Below are positions 36,082 to 43,847 of a DNA stretch of 64,000 bases, in pieces. Made by a program: the position numbers and the translations under genes. The notes below the pieces were generated by a model. That model saw only the letters and a program-made list of their open reading frames with translations. It was not told where the DNA came from and did no database searches. The DNA comes from Leucobacter exalbidus. GTDB lineage: Bacteria; Actinomycetota; Actinomycetes; Actinomycetales; Microbacteriaceae. The DNA is taken from NCBI RefSeq assembly GCF_017834145.1, contig NZ_JAFIDA010000001.1, forward strand, positions 124,001-188,000, written 5' to 3'. Within the stretch, counting starts at the first letter, position 1. Each line of letters opens with the position of its first letter.

Positions 36082-36800
36082 GCTGCGGCCTCGAGTGTGA
36101 GTGAGTGATCTGCGAGCTGCCGGGTCAATCGCTCACTGTGCGTGGCGACCACAATCGCGGCGCCTTGGGCGCGGCGAGCCAGTAACGCCTGGGCAATCAT
36201 GTCAACGCGGCCGGGGTCTAACCGCTGCTCGGGTTCATCGAGCAGCAACAGCCGCGACGGCCGCACCAGCACGAAGGCGAGCGCGAACAGTTGCGTCTGG
36301 CCCGAGGACAGTTCGTGGGGGTATCGGGTGGCGAGCGCCGTGAGCTTTAACTCGGCAAGCACCTGCTCGGCGGCCAGCTGGGCCCGCCGCGGTTCGGGGT
36401 GCCAGGTGGCCGAGATTAGCGCCACGTGGTCAAAGACCGTGAGGTCTGATGCCATCGGTGGCAGCCCGATGAGCGCAGCCACTCGGCGACGAAACGCGGC
36501 ATCGCGTTCGCTGGGGCTCTCACCGCACACCTGCACGGTTCCCGAGGTGGGGATGGTGTGCCCCGCCAACAGTTTCAGCAGCGTGGTTTTGCCGGCGCCA
36601 TTTTCGCCGCGCACCGCCATGATCTGCCCGGCATGAACCTGGCACGAAACCGGCGCTAGTAGAGGGGTCTGATCGGCGGTGACGCTCGCCTGCCTCAGCT
36701 CAGCAACGGCGGTGGTGGGGGTATTCAGGGGCGGCGGCGCAGGTGATTCGCCTGGCCGGCGAAAGAGCGGTAGCCGACGTGCGCGGTGTTTGGCATGCAA
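36078..36800 (-). CDS. ABC transporter ATP-binding protein
   Basis: 240 residues. Walker A is GENGAGKTTLLKLL, the signature is LSSGQTQLFALA (LSSGQ), Walker B is LLLLDEPEQRLDPG, and the H-loop is VVATHSERL. The first ~25 residues are basic and Pro-rich, so the true start may be internal. It powers the permease encoded directly downstream. A two-helix small protein gene lies 95 bases upstream on the same strand. Confidence 0.85.
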   Translation of the reverse strand: MHAKHRARRLPLFRRPGESPAPPPLNTPTTAVAELRQASVTADQTPLLAPVSCQVHAGQIMAVRGENGAGKTTLLKLLAGHTIPTSGTVQVCGESPSERDAAFRRRVAALIGLPPMASDLTVFDHVALISATWHPEPRRAQLAAEQVLAELKLTALATRYPHELSSGQTQLFALAFVLVRPSRLLLLDEPEQRLDPGRVDMIAQALLARRAQGAAIVVATHSERLTRQLADHSLTLEAAA

Positions 36801-36895
36801 AATGAACTCAATTCTCGCGAGTGCTGACGGAACAGTACGTGCCCGAAGAGACAGTGCGAGAACAGGGTTAGAACATTACAGACGCCACCGGTCGC

Positions 36896-37204
36896 TTATC
36901 TGAGGGCACACCGGTGCGTCGTGGGCGCGCGAGGCTGCGCACTCCCAGCGGTGACGGGGGCGCTCAGCGTGAATCGTGGCGGCTGTGACACCGGCCGCGC
37001 ATGCGGCAATGTGCCTGCGATGCCATCGGTGATGACGCGCAAGACGCGCTGCGTGAGCGCGGCCACTAGCGGTGCGGCCGACAGCAGCACTAGTGCTAGG
37101 AGAGTGAGGGCAGCAGGAAGCGGAATGCCCGGCTCAAAGGGGATCACTCCGACGCTCAGCATCAGCGCGACGAAGCGCACGTATGCCCATGATTTCTTCT
37201 GCAT
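36896..37204 (-). CDS. Small membrane protein, 102 aa
   Basis: The start at ATG 37204 has AGAGGAG upstream; a longer frame (to 37327) adds a Pro/Arg-rich piece with no ribosome site. Two hydrophobic segments (about residues 8-26 and 28-50) are followed by a basic tail. I recognise no family. It is in line with the ABC genes and may be part of that operon. Confidence 0.5.
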   Translation of the reverse strand: MQKKSWAYVRFVALMLSVGVIPFEPGIPLPAALTLLALVLLSAAPLVAALTQRVLRVITDGIAGTLPHARPVSQPPRFTLSAPVTAGSAQPRAPTTHRCALR

Positions 37205-37290
37205 ACGTGCGCTCCTCTCTGAAATAGCTTGCTGCGCTGGTGGGTTACAGGCTAGCAAACGACGGTACTGTCGCCGCGGGGTTGGGCGGC

Positions 37291-37920
37291 TTAAGCGGTG
37301 ACCTTGCGAGGCTTCGGCAGGTTCCATCCGCGTGCGTGCGAGGTGAGCCTGAGCGCAATCGCGAGAATACCGCCGATGATTGACGCAATCAGCATGTCGC
37401 CGGTGAGGCGGGTGATCACGGTTGCGACGCTCGCTCCCAAGATGGCAGACACGGCGTACATATCGCGGGTGAGCACGCCAGGAACATCATTGATTAGCAT
37501 GTCTCGAATTACGCCACCGCCGATCGATACGATCGTGCCGACGAAAATACAGGTCATGATGTCGAAGCCTGCTTCTGTGGCGATTGCGGCGCCGTATGCC
37601 GAAAAGATGCCGAGCCCGAACCCGTCGAAGACCAGCTCAAAGCGACGAATCTTGGTGAGGCTGGGGTGAATGAAGAACACGACGAACGAGCCCACCAGTG
37701 CCGTCGTCCAGTACGGCCACACCATGAACGAAACTGGCGGGTGGACTCCGAGAATCACGTCGCGAATAATACCGCCGCCGATGCCGGTGGCGACACCGAC
37801 TACAAGCACGCCCAGAATATCGAGGTTGTGTCGCACACCGACGAGAGCGCCAGAAATGGCGAACGCCAAAATGCCGGCGATCCACATTGCCTCAAAGATT
37901 GAGGTCGCAAGTTCAGTCAT
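37291..37920 (-). CDS. TRIC-type cation channel family protein (YicG/UPF0126)
   Basis: 209 residues. Two similar halves each carry the hallmark GGG-x-x-RD: GIGGGIIRDVILG (near 47-59) and SIGGGVIRDMLIN (near 134-146). Seven membrane helices are expected. The bacterial family forms trimeric monovalent cation channels. The gene has its own short upstream region. Confidence 0.88.
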   Translation of the reverse strand: MTELATSIFEAMWIAGILAFAISGALVGVRHNLDILGVLVVGVATGIGGGIIRDVILGVHPPVSFMVWPYWTTALVGSFVVFFIHPSLTKIRRFELVFDGFGLGIFSAYGAAIATEAGFDIMTCIFVGTIVSIGGGVIRDMLINDVPGVLTRDMYAVSAILGASVATVITRLTGDMLIASIIGGILAIALRLTSHARGWNLPKPRKVTA

Positions 37921-38387
37921 GGCATTAAGCGTAGAAGAAAACTAGGGGTGCTCATGACCACGGCGCGGAATTCGTGTGCTGAACTGCCTATGATCTCGGG
38001 GTGAGCCCATGGTAATTCTTCCAGTGAGTCGGCATTCGAACACTGTAGCAAGAAGGGAGAGGGTCAGCGGGGGCGACCATTGGGTCAACGCCCGTGTGCG
38101 TTGGCGAAACGTTGAAAACGGTTGCGGGTGGTCGGTCGAGCGGTCGAACGAACGAACGAACGAACGAACGGGCGGTCGTCATGGGGCTTCGTGGTGGCTC
38201 GCGCCATGTTTGCTCGAGTGGTTCTGCTTTGAGTCCGCAAATCACGAGATGTTCACTGGGATACGCCCCTTTCAGATGCGTAGCGGATATCTGAATTTCT
38301 GAGTGCCTGCCGCACTTATTCCGTGTAATCTTGCGGTAGAACGCCCCATCGAAGTGCTTTGTCGGTGGTCCCTGAGACAATGTTTAC
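37921..38387. other. 467-base gap with a CGAA microsatellite
   Basis: No convincing gene is seen. The frames here (for example 38009-38302 plus, 37988-38380 minus) are made largely by the simple repeat. The sequence is lower in GC than its neighbours toward the right end. It contains the promoter region of the DUF222 gene, but I see no clear -35/-10 pair. Confidence 0.5.
38145..38170 (+). repeat. Tetranucleotide repeat (CGAA)6
   Basis: Six exact CGAA units followed by CG, flanked by similar GGTCG motifs. Such repeats slip easily during replication. It lies about 220 bases before the DUF222 start. Confidence 0.85.
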
Positions 38388-39806
38388 ATGAAGTTCTCAC
38401 TGCTGGAACCACCGACGGAGTTGCTCGCTGCACTCGATAACGTCGTGTCTGGAATCCAGGCAGTGCGGGCGCAAATCAGTTCCCTACAGGCGGCTGAAGC
38501 ACTTCTCCTGCAGGCGGGGTCAACGATTGCGGAGGGGATCGCGCAGTGCATTCCCCACGGGGTGCAGTCGGGTCGTTCGCTCGCGAAGAGCCAAGCGATG
38601 GCTTACCGCATGGTCCACACCGATATCGGGGCGGCGGTACACGAATCGGATCGTACGGTGGCCGCGAAAATGGAACGCGCGACTGACCTCATCACTGACT
38701 ACCCGGGAACGTATCGGGCGTTGGCGGCGGGCCGGGTATCTGAAGGTCATGTGCGCGCGATCGTGGACGCGGGCGTCATCATTACTGATGCGAAGCGTCG
38801 TGAGAAGTATGAGCGGGAAGCGTTGCAGTTGGCGGAGGCGGAGACGGTGGGGCGGGTGCGCCCGCTCGTGAAGGAACTTGCTGAGCGGTGTGCTGAGGTG
38901 ACGATTGATGAGCGTCACGAGCGGGCGTGTGCGGGCCGTAACGTGATGGTGATTGATCGGGAAGACGGGATGGCTGATCTGATCGCGCATCTCCCCGCGG
39001 CTCTCGCGCATGGCATTAAAGACCGGGTCGATCAGCTCTCGCACCACATCATCGCGCACCGAAACACCGAAACCTTCGGCGACCAGGCGGGCCAGGGTGG
39101 TGCTGGGGGAGAAGCCGCGGCACCCGAGGACGGTGTGAGCGAATCCGGGGAGACAAGATCTCCCGAGATTGTGGATACCCGCACCACGGATCAGCTGCGT
39201 GCCGATCTGTTGTGTGACATGTTGTTGGTGAGTGATCCCTTGAAGACGATGACGACGGGCACCCCGATGGGTGGTATCACGGCGCGGGTGCAGGTGATCG
39301 TGCCGATCACCCGACTGACGGGAACCACCGCAGGGACAGGAACTGCGACAGGAACTGCGACAGGAACCGCGACCGGGACCACGACCGCGACCGAAGAAGC
39401 GGCGGGAAGCAGTAGGGGTCACCCGGCTTCGCTTGCGGGTTACGGTCCCATTGATACTGATACCGCGAAAGACCTGGCCTGCGCGACCAGCAGCTGGGAG
39501 CAGGTGAAGGTGGATGCCGAGACGGGCACCATCATCACCGTGGATACCTACCGGCCCTCGGCGGAGTTGCGAAGGTTTCTGGGGGCGAGGGATCAGCATT
39601 GCAGGTTCTTTGGGTGTCGTATGCCGTTACGAAAATGCGACATCGACCACACCATTGACGCGGCCCTGGGCGGGGCAACGAGCAGTGACAATTTGGGCCA
39701 CATCTGTCGCCGACACCACACCCTCAAACACGCCACTCCCGTGGGAAGTTATCCAAGACAAGAATGGTGTGTATACGTGGACGAGTCCCACCGGGCGGAA
39801 ATATGA
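38388..39806 (+). CDS. DUF222/HNH endonuclease (13E12-repeat family), frame interrupted near 3' end
   Basis: 472 residues as read. DUF222 covers about residues 20-260 (SRSLAKSQAMAYRM, GRVSEGHVRAIVDAGV). A Thr/Gly repeat linker is at 310-335. The HNH domain begins near 400: CRFFGCRMPLRKCDIDHTIDAALGG then LGHICRRHHTLKHAT, with the metal-binding Cys and His residues intact. The frame then shifts at CCC 39738-39740 and ends in an unrelated tail, SYPRQEW...HRAEI. The native C-terminus is in the next frame. The family is mobile and multi-copy in actinobacteria; its target is unknown. Confidence 0.85.
   Translation: MKFSLLEPPTELLAALDNVVSGIQAVRAQISSLQAAEALLLQAGSTIAEGIAQCIPHGVQSGRSLAKSQAMAYRMVHTDIGAAVHESDRTVAAKMERATDLITDYPGTYRALAAGRVSEGHVRAIVDAGVIITDAKRREKYEREALQLAEAETVGRVRPLVKELAERCAEVTIDERHERACAGRNVMVIDREDGMADLIAHLPAALAHGIKDRVDQLSHHIIAHRNTETFGDQAGQGGAGGEAAAPEDGVSESGETRSPEIVDTRTTDQLRADLLCDMLLVSDPLKTMTTGTPMGGITARVQVIVPITRLTGTTAGTGTATGTATGTATGTTTATEEAAGSSRGHPASLAGYGPIDTDTAKDLACATSSWEQVKVDAETGTIITVDTYRPSAELRRFLGARDQHCRFFGCRMPLRKCDIDHTIDAALGGATSSDNLGHICRRHHTLKHATPVGSYPRQEWCVYVDESHRAEI
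39339..39386 (+). repeat. 12-bp tandem repeats in the DUF222 linker
   Basis: Units GGAACTGCGACA at 39339-39350 and 39351-39362 are identical; 39363-39374 and 39375-39386 are diverged copies. They encode the Gly-Thr-Ala-Thr repeat and are a multiple of 3. Confidence 0.75.
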
Positions 39807-40179
39807 AGACATACCCGAGAGCGCGGTGAGATTCAGACCAGATCCCCCGGGTGAGGGGACGGATGGGCCCGAAGCCCCGGACGGGCCGCCCCCTGATCAA
39901 CCACCTGGAGCAGAGCAACCACTCTCAACAGAAGCAACTGAAACAACAGGCGTGACTGAGCGGCCCCGGGCAGAGCGGGTCTCAGCGGAATCTGTGTGGG
40001 GGCCAGGCTGGGACAAGCCTTTCGTGCCGCGCACCTCGGCAAAGAACACAGGGAGCGACTCCTCCGAGAGTGACTCAACAGAGAGTCGCTCCACCCCGAG
40101 CGACTCCATCAAGAATCGCTCTACCGAGAACGAACGCACTGATTCCCCTCCAGATTGGTGCGATGACGAACCCTTCTAG
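39741..40179 (+). pseudogene. Out-of-frame C-terminal part of the DUF222/HNH gene
   Basis: This frame carries the expected continuation of the HNH protein: PWEVIQDKNGVYTWTSPTGR, the usual segment after the RRHH motif, and then about 120 residues of acidic Ser/Thr/Glu/Asp-rich sequence ending DDEPF. Removing one C at 39738-39740 joins it to the upstream frame for a total of 596 residues. It has no start of its own. Confidence 0.7.
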
Positions 40180-40229
40180 GGCAGGTGGAGTGGCAGGGGT
40201 AAGAGACAGGTGACGGCTAGGCTTCAGCC

Positions 40230-40475
40230 ATGGATAATTACCTTCCGATGAGTGGTTTCTGGTTCACGCTCGCATTGGTCAACGCCGGCCTTGCGGAGCA
40301 AAAGGATCGGTCTCGGTGGAGCTGGTTCCTCATCAGTCTGCTCGTCGGGCCGCTCGCGACCTTGATGATTGTCGCGTGGGATCGCCCTGATCCAGACCGA
40401 GAACGCCTCGTACTCAACCTTCCGTGGACCCGATTGGATCGCAAAGAAGCGGATTCGCAGTCCCGCACGGAGTGA
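40230..40475 (+). CDS. Small membrane protein, 81 aa
   Basis: Two hydrophobic segments (about residues 8-22 and 31-48) are joined by a basic turn (EQKDRSRWSW), and a charged C-terminus follows. It resembles many uncharacterised two-helix proteins. Its 3' end overlaps the convergent 125-residue gene by 62 bases. No family is recognised. Confidence 0.5.
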   Translation: MDNYLPMSGFWFTLALVNAGLAEQKDRSRWSWFLISLLVGPLATLMIVAWDRPDPDRERLVLNLPWTRLDRKEADSQSRTE

Positions 40476-40791
40476 GGGGAGTAATCGGTCCACGCCGTAG
40501 GTAGTTTCGGCGGACCGCTCTGGGCATGATGAGTAGCCTATTCGCGGAGAGGAATGCGAGAGTGTCGCGCTCATCCTCGGTTTCCGCCGGGCTGTTCCAC
40601 TCAATGAGCTCGGATGCGAGCTCCACAGAGCTCCGTACCTGCCCGATGTTGAGACACTCAGGCCACATCGCGAGGTGGAAGTCTGGCTTCTGCCATGAGT
40701 AGATCCGTGCAAGCTTGAGAGCGTCATCGACGCAGCGGGAGGTGACGGCGATTCGCCCCACCTCGGCCACTAAATCCTCGTACTCACGCAT
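40414..40791 (-). CDS. Hypothetical protein, 125 aa
   Basis: The N-terminal 95 residues have normal soluble-protein composition (REYEDLVAEVGRIAV, CVDDALKLARIYSW) and are predicted to be largely helical; the last 30, after RRNYLRRGP, look less like protein and lie over the neighbouring gene. The function is unknown. Upstream (40792-41063) there is a 62-codon minus-strand frame that I cannot support as a gene and otherwise nothing clear. Confidence 0.4.
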   Translation of the reverse strand: MREYEDLVAEVGRIAVTSRCVDDALKLARIYSWQKPDFHLAMWPECLNIGQVRSSVELASELIEWNSPAETEDERDTLAFLSANRLLIMPRAVRRNYLRRGPITPLTPCGTANPLLCDPIGSTEG

Positions 40792-41063
40792 GATCTAACC
40801 CTAATTGCTACTTCGAGCGATATGGATTCGGTGCGGGGGAATGGTCTTGTGTTGGGACGCAGTCATGGGCGTCCCTTCTCGGATGAACGTAAGCTTCGGT
40901 GCTCGAGAAAGCACCCAAAATTCGTCATTTTCGTTTCGAGTACTCACAATTTCTTCCTTCCAGTTTTGTGCCGGGTTATCAAAACCCAACAGAATTCAGA
41001 TAGCCCATTGCCTGCCCACAAATCAGCCCGCACACTGGTGAACCCAAGGCAAAAGGAGGAACC

Positions 41064-41327
41064 ATGAACATGAAGAAAGAAGTAAAGAAAGCAGCCGCAG
41101 CGACCGCATGGAACCCAATGCGCCAGCTCAACAAATGGGGAGTGCGCAGTAACCACGCCTACACCGCCGGATTGATATCTGTCGGAATCTCATTCACTTC
41201 TTGGATGATCTCCCGCGGCAAAAACGATTCGAAAGCACAGTCAGACCGGTGGGGGCTCTTCATCGGAGAATGGGCACCCACTTTCTTCGCTCTCGGCGTC
41301 GGTCTCAAAATGGAGGAAGAATCGTGA
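41064..41327 (+). CDS. Small protein, 87 aa, upstream of DUF378 gene
   Basis: Start behind AAAGGAGGAA. A basic N-terminus (MNMKKEVKKAAAATAW) is followed by two modest hydrophobic segments (about 32-48 and 67-81). It ends in a 4-base overlap with the DUF378 gene (GTGA), so the two are translationally coupled. I recognise no family; it may form a membrane partner of the DUF378 protein. Confidence 0.6.
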   Translation: MNMKKEVKKAAAATAWNPMRQLNKWGVRSNHAYTAGLISVGISFTSWMISRGKNDSKAQSDRWGLFIGEWAPTFFALGVGLKMEEES

Positions 41328-41527
41328 ACGCACTTTTCATCATCACGAAACTCCTCCTCATCGTGGGCGGACTGAACTGGGGTCTCGTGGGGGCCTTCCA
41401 GTTCAACCTCGTCGACGCAATATTTGGTGAGGGATCTGTCGGATCCAACGTTGTCTACATCGTGGTGGGAATTGCTGCGATCATCACCATTTTTGACCTG
41501 TTCCGATCTCGGACTGTCGCCGAGTAA
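41324..41527 (+). CDS. DUF378 membrane protein
   Basis: 67 residues from GTG 41324 behind GGAGG. The pattern LLLIVGGLNWGLVGAFQFNLVD is the DUF378 signature, and two membrane helices fill the protein. The family is widespread in soil and marine bacteria with no known role. A frame that starts at 41201 is not real, as it overlaps the upstream gene. Confidence 0.85.
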   Translation: MNALFIITKLLLIVGGLNWGLVGAFQFNLVDAIFGEGSVGSNVVYIVVGIAAIITIFDLFRSRTVAE

Positions 41528-41531
41528 GGCT

Positions 41532-41572
41532 CAGTGAGGTCCGTCGGCATGTACGCTTGGCGGGCCTCACTG
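41532..41572 (+). terminator. Terminator after DUF378 gene
   Basis: A 12-bp stem, CAGTGAGGTCCG (41532-41543) with CGGGCCTCACTG (41561-41572), with one G-U pair and a 17-base loop. Confidence 0.6.
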
Positions 41573-41797
41573 CCTCCGGGGAAAGGCGTGTTCCCTGCTT
41601 GTGTTACGACACACAGTCCAAACGATAGGCATCGGTTTCCTGCGGGTACGTTTACCTCTCACCGTTGTCGATCATTTTGTAGATGTTCGCGAGTGGTTCC
41701 TTCGTTGAATCAGTCACCGCTGTTCCCTTCGCCCAGCGGCCCCTTCGGGGCCACTCGAATTTGCCGAACTAGCAAACCCAACTCAGGAGGTAGCCAA

Positions 41798-42316
41798 ATG
41801 AACACTCGCCCACCAGCAGCCCGCCAGATCGTTATCGGTGTCGTGCTGCTTGTAGTTGTCGCGATGATCGCGTTCCTCGGGTCACTCGCTTCCATGCCTC
41901 ACACCGACGGCTGGTATGCAGTCGCGGCGAAGGTGGATTGGAGCCCACCGAACTCCGTATTCGGGCCAGCCTGGTCGATCCTGTATTTCTTGATCGCCGT
42001 CGCTGGCTGGATGATTTGGCGCAACGGATGGCGTGAAAACCAGCCCAATGCCGCACAGAAAACCCTCACGATCTACACCGTGCAGCTCGCCCTCAACGCG
42101 ATCTGGACACCCATCTTCTTCGCCGGATATCCACTCATTGGGGAACCGGCATGGTGGATCGCACTCGTCGTGATCATCGCGCTCATCTTGTGCGTGATTT
42201 GGCTTGCAGTGTCGGCATGGAAATGGTCGAAGCCCGCATCACTGCTCATGATCCCGTACGTGCTGTGGCTGGTCTTCGCGAGCAGCCTCAACGCAGGTGT
42301 CATTGCTTTGAACTAG
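41798..42316 (+). CDS. tspO: TspO/MBR family protein
   Basis: 172 residues from ATG 41798 behind AGGAGG; the frame to 41534 is rejected. Five helices are visible. W-Y-x(5-7)-K-x-x-W-S-P-P (GWYAVAAKVDWSPP) and FGPAWSILYFLIAVAGWMIW are diagnostic. The family binds porphyrins and is linked to redox and stress responses. The C-terminus LNAGVIALN is normal. The 220 bases before it hold a GGCCCC/GGGGCC hairpin (41738-41752) and no other gene. Confidence 0.9.
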   Translation: MNTRPPAARQIVIGVVLLVVVAMIAFLGSLASMPHTDGWYAVAAKVDWSPPNSVFGPAWSILYFLIAVAGWMIWRNGWRENQPNAAQKTLTIYTVQLALNAIWTPIFFAGYPLIGEPAWWIALVVIIALILCVIWLAVSAWKWSKPASLLMIPYVLWLVFASSLNAGVIALN

Positions 42317-42350
42317 AGCCTTCTGCGTTTCGGTACCTCAACGCAGGTGT
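42286..42350 (+). repeat. 15-bp direct repeat at the tspO 3' end
   Basis: CCTCAACGCAGGTGT occurs at 42286-42300 (inside tspO, encoding LNAGV) and again at 42336-42350, after the stop. The second copy may be the scar of a recombination between tspO homologues. Confidence 0.6.
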
Positions 42351-42444
42351 TTATCCACGCCATGATCCTGAACGACAGCCCCACAAAAGCGGCATCGCCA
42401 GGGGATAGGCAAACGAGAGCTGGTTCTCGCCCCGAGCGCAGAAA

Positions 42445-42483
42445 GGCCCCGACTTTCCTTCTAAACAAAGGGAAGTCGGGGCC
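42445..42483 (-). terminator. Terminator, originally of tRNA-Leu
   Basis: A perfect 14-bp stem (42445-42458 with 42470-42483) with an 11-base loop. On the minus strand it is followed by TTTCT. It now ends tspO transcription from the left; before the IS inserted it stood just behind the 3' end of tRNA-Leu. Confidence 0.75.
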
Positions 42484-42490
42484 TAACATT

Positions 42491-42505
42491 TAGTACGCGA
42501 GATGG
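42491..42505 (+). repeat. Left target-site duplication of the IS
   Basis: TAGTACGCGAGATGG is identical to 43731-43745. The right copy lies in the tRNA-Leu 3' end, so the left copy is the duplicated one. Confidence 0.8.
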
Positions 42506-42597
42506 TGTGTGGTTTCAGGACATAGTGGACGCCTGTCCCCAGACATCGTGGACACACCCCCTTGCCCATCCGCGCATGTCTCAGGACATAGTGGACA

Positions 42598-43680
42598 GTG
42601 CACCGCAACCCACTCCTCATCCTCGCTATCACTGTGCAAGGCCTCAGCTACCGCGACGCCGCCTTCGCTCCCCAATCCCGAGCACCACATACCTCCCCGC
42701 ACCAGACCGCCCCTGAGATACGCGACCGTATTCTCGCGCTTCGCGAGTCCCTCACCGTTGAGGGCAGCGATGCCGGCGCCGACACGATCTGCGCCTATCT
42801 CGCCCGAGAAGACATTGTTGTTTCGCGCACCACGGTCTGGCGTGTGCTGCAGCGCGCGCACCACATCACCCCGCAACCCCAGAAACGACCACGGTCATCA
42901 TGGAAGAGATTCGAAGCCTCGCAACCCAACGAGATGTGGCAGTCTGACTTCACGCACTGGCAACTCACTAGCGGCCAGGAAGTCGAGATTGTGGGCTGGC
43001 TTGATGACCATGCCCGGTTCCTCACGCACCTCACCGTCCATCACCGGGTGACCGGCAAAATCGTGGTCGAGACATTCACCACGGCGGCACAAACACACGG
43101 GTTTCCCGCGTCAACATTGACCGATAACGGGATGGTCTACACCGCCAGGCTGGCGCGCGGGGGACGTCAGGCCGGCCTCAACGCGTTCGAAACGTTACTC
43201 AGAATCGAGGGCATTACCCAGAAGAACGGACGCCCGTATAAGCCGACCACGCAAGGCAAGATCGAACGGTTCTGGCAGACACTCAAAAAGTATTTGGCTC
43301 AGCACCCCGCCGACACGATCGCTGATCTGCAAAACGTTTTGGACCAGTTTCGTGAGTTCTATAACGAACAGCGGCCACACCGGGCACTGGGGCGCAAAAC
43401 GCCGGCGTTTGCGTATGCGTTGATCCCGAAAGCCAGCCCCGCGAAACCATCATCGCCAGCGTTATGGCAAGTGAGGTACGACATTGTCGATGCCAACGGG
43501 AGTATCACGCTCCGATATGCCGGCAAGCTACGCCACCTGGGCATCGGGAGAGGGTATGCCCGCACGGAAGTGATTTGTCTCGTGAACGGCGACCACGCGA
43601 CCGTGATCACGCATACCGGGGAAGTCTTGGGCGAATACACGATCGATACCCAAAAGAACTACCAAAAGAAAAACACCTGA
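42598..43680 (+). CDS. IS481-family transposase
   Basis: 360 residues, GTG start. An N-terminal helix-turn-helix region (residues 15-110, VSRTTVWRVLQRAHHI) precedes an rve-type DDE integrase core: Asp in MWQSDFTHW (near 115), Asp in STLTDNGMVYT (near 178), Glu in QGKIERFWQTLKKYL (near 225). The C-terminal ~80 residues (WQVRYDIVDANGSITLRY) are a typical IS481 tail. It looks intact. The stop codon lies inside the element's own terminator stem. Confidence 0.93.
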   Translation: MHRNPLLILAITVQGLSYRDAAFAPQSRAPHTSPHQTAPEIRDRILALRESLTVEGSDAGADTICAYLAREDIVVSRTTVWRVLQRAHHITPQPQKRPRSSWKRFEASQPNEMWQSDFTHWQLTSGQEVEIVGWLDDHARFLTHLTVHHRVTGKIVVETFTTAAQTHGFPASTLTDNGMVYTARLARGGRQAGLNAFETLLRIEGITQKNGRPYKPTTQGKIERFWQTLKKYLAQHPADTIADLQNVLDQFREFYNEQRPHRALGRKTPAFAYALIPKASPAKPSSPALWQVRYDIVDANGSITLRYAGKLRHLGIGRGYARTEVICLVNGDHATVITHTGEVLGEYTIDTQKNYQKKNT

Positions 43681-43706
43681 ACCCACGTTTCCGTGGGTTC
43701 AGGTGT
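43673..43706 (+). terminator. Terminator at the IS right end
   Basis: ACACCTGAACCCACG (43673-43687) pairs exactly with CGTGGGTTCAGGTGT (43692-43706), loop TTTC. The stem includes the transposase stop. Confidence 0.7.
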
Positions 43707-43733
43707 CCATGATGTCCTGAGACATCACAATAG

Positions 43734-43815
<82 letters not shown>

Positions 43816-43847
43816 GAACGGCCAGCCAAAGCTGACCGAGAACCAGC

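Larger units (their letters stand above)
42506..43730 (+). mobile_element. IS481-family insertion sequence
   Basis: About 1.22 kb flanked by 15-bp direct repeats. The ends are imperfect inverted repeats (22 of 29 match over TGTG...CAGGACAT...TGGAC). The left end has three related copies of the end motif: TCAGGACATAGTGGAC at 42515-42530 and 42581-42596 (identical) and AGACATCGTGGACA at 42541-42554. One transposase gene fills the centre. Duplications of 4-15 bases are known for this family. Confidence 0.88.

Noticed and set aside
38145-39386. CRISPR-like arrays
   Set aside because: The repeats (CGAA units, 12-bp coding repeats) are contiguous with no spacers, and no cas genes are present.
38520-39599. 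A 359-codon minus-strand frame over the DUF222 gene
   Set aside because: Shadow of the DUF222/HNH coding strand; Arg/His-rich and without domains.
40801-40989. A 62-codon minus-strand frame upstream of the 125-residue gene
   Set aside because: No ribosome site or recognisable sequence; too short to support.
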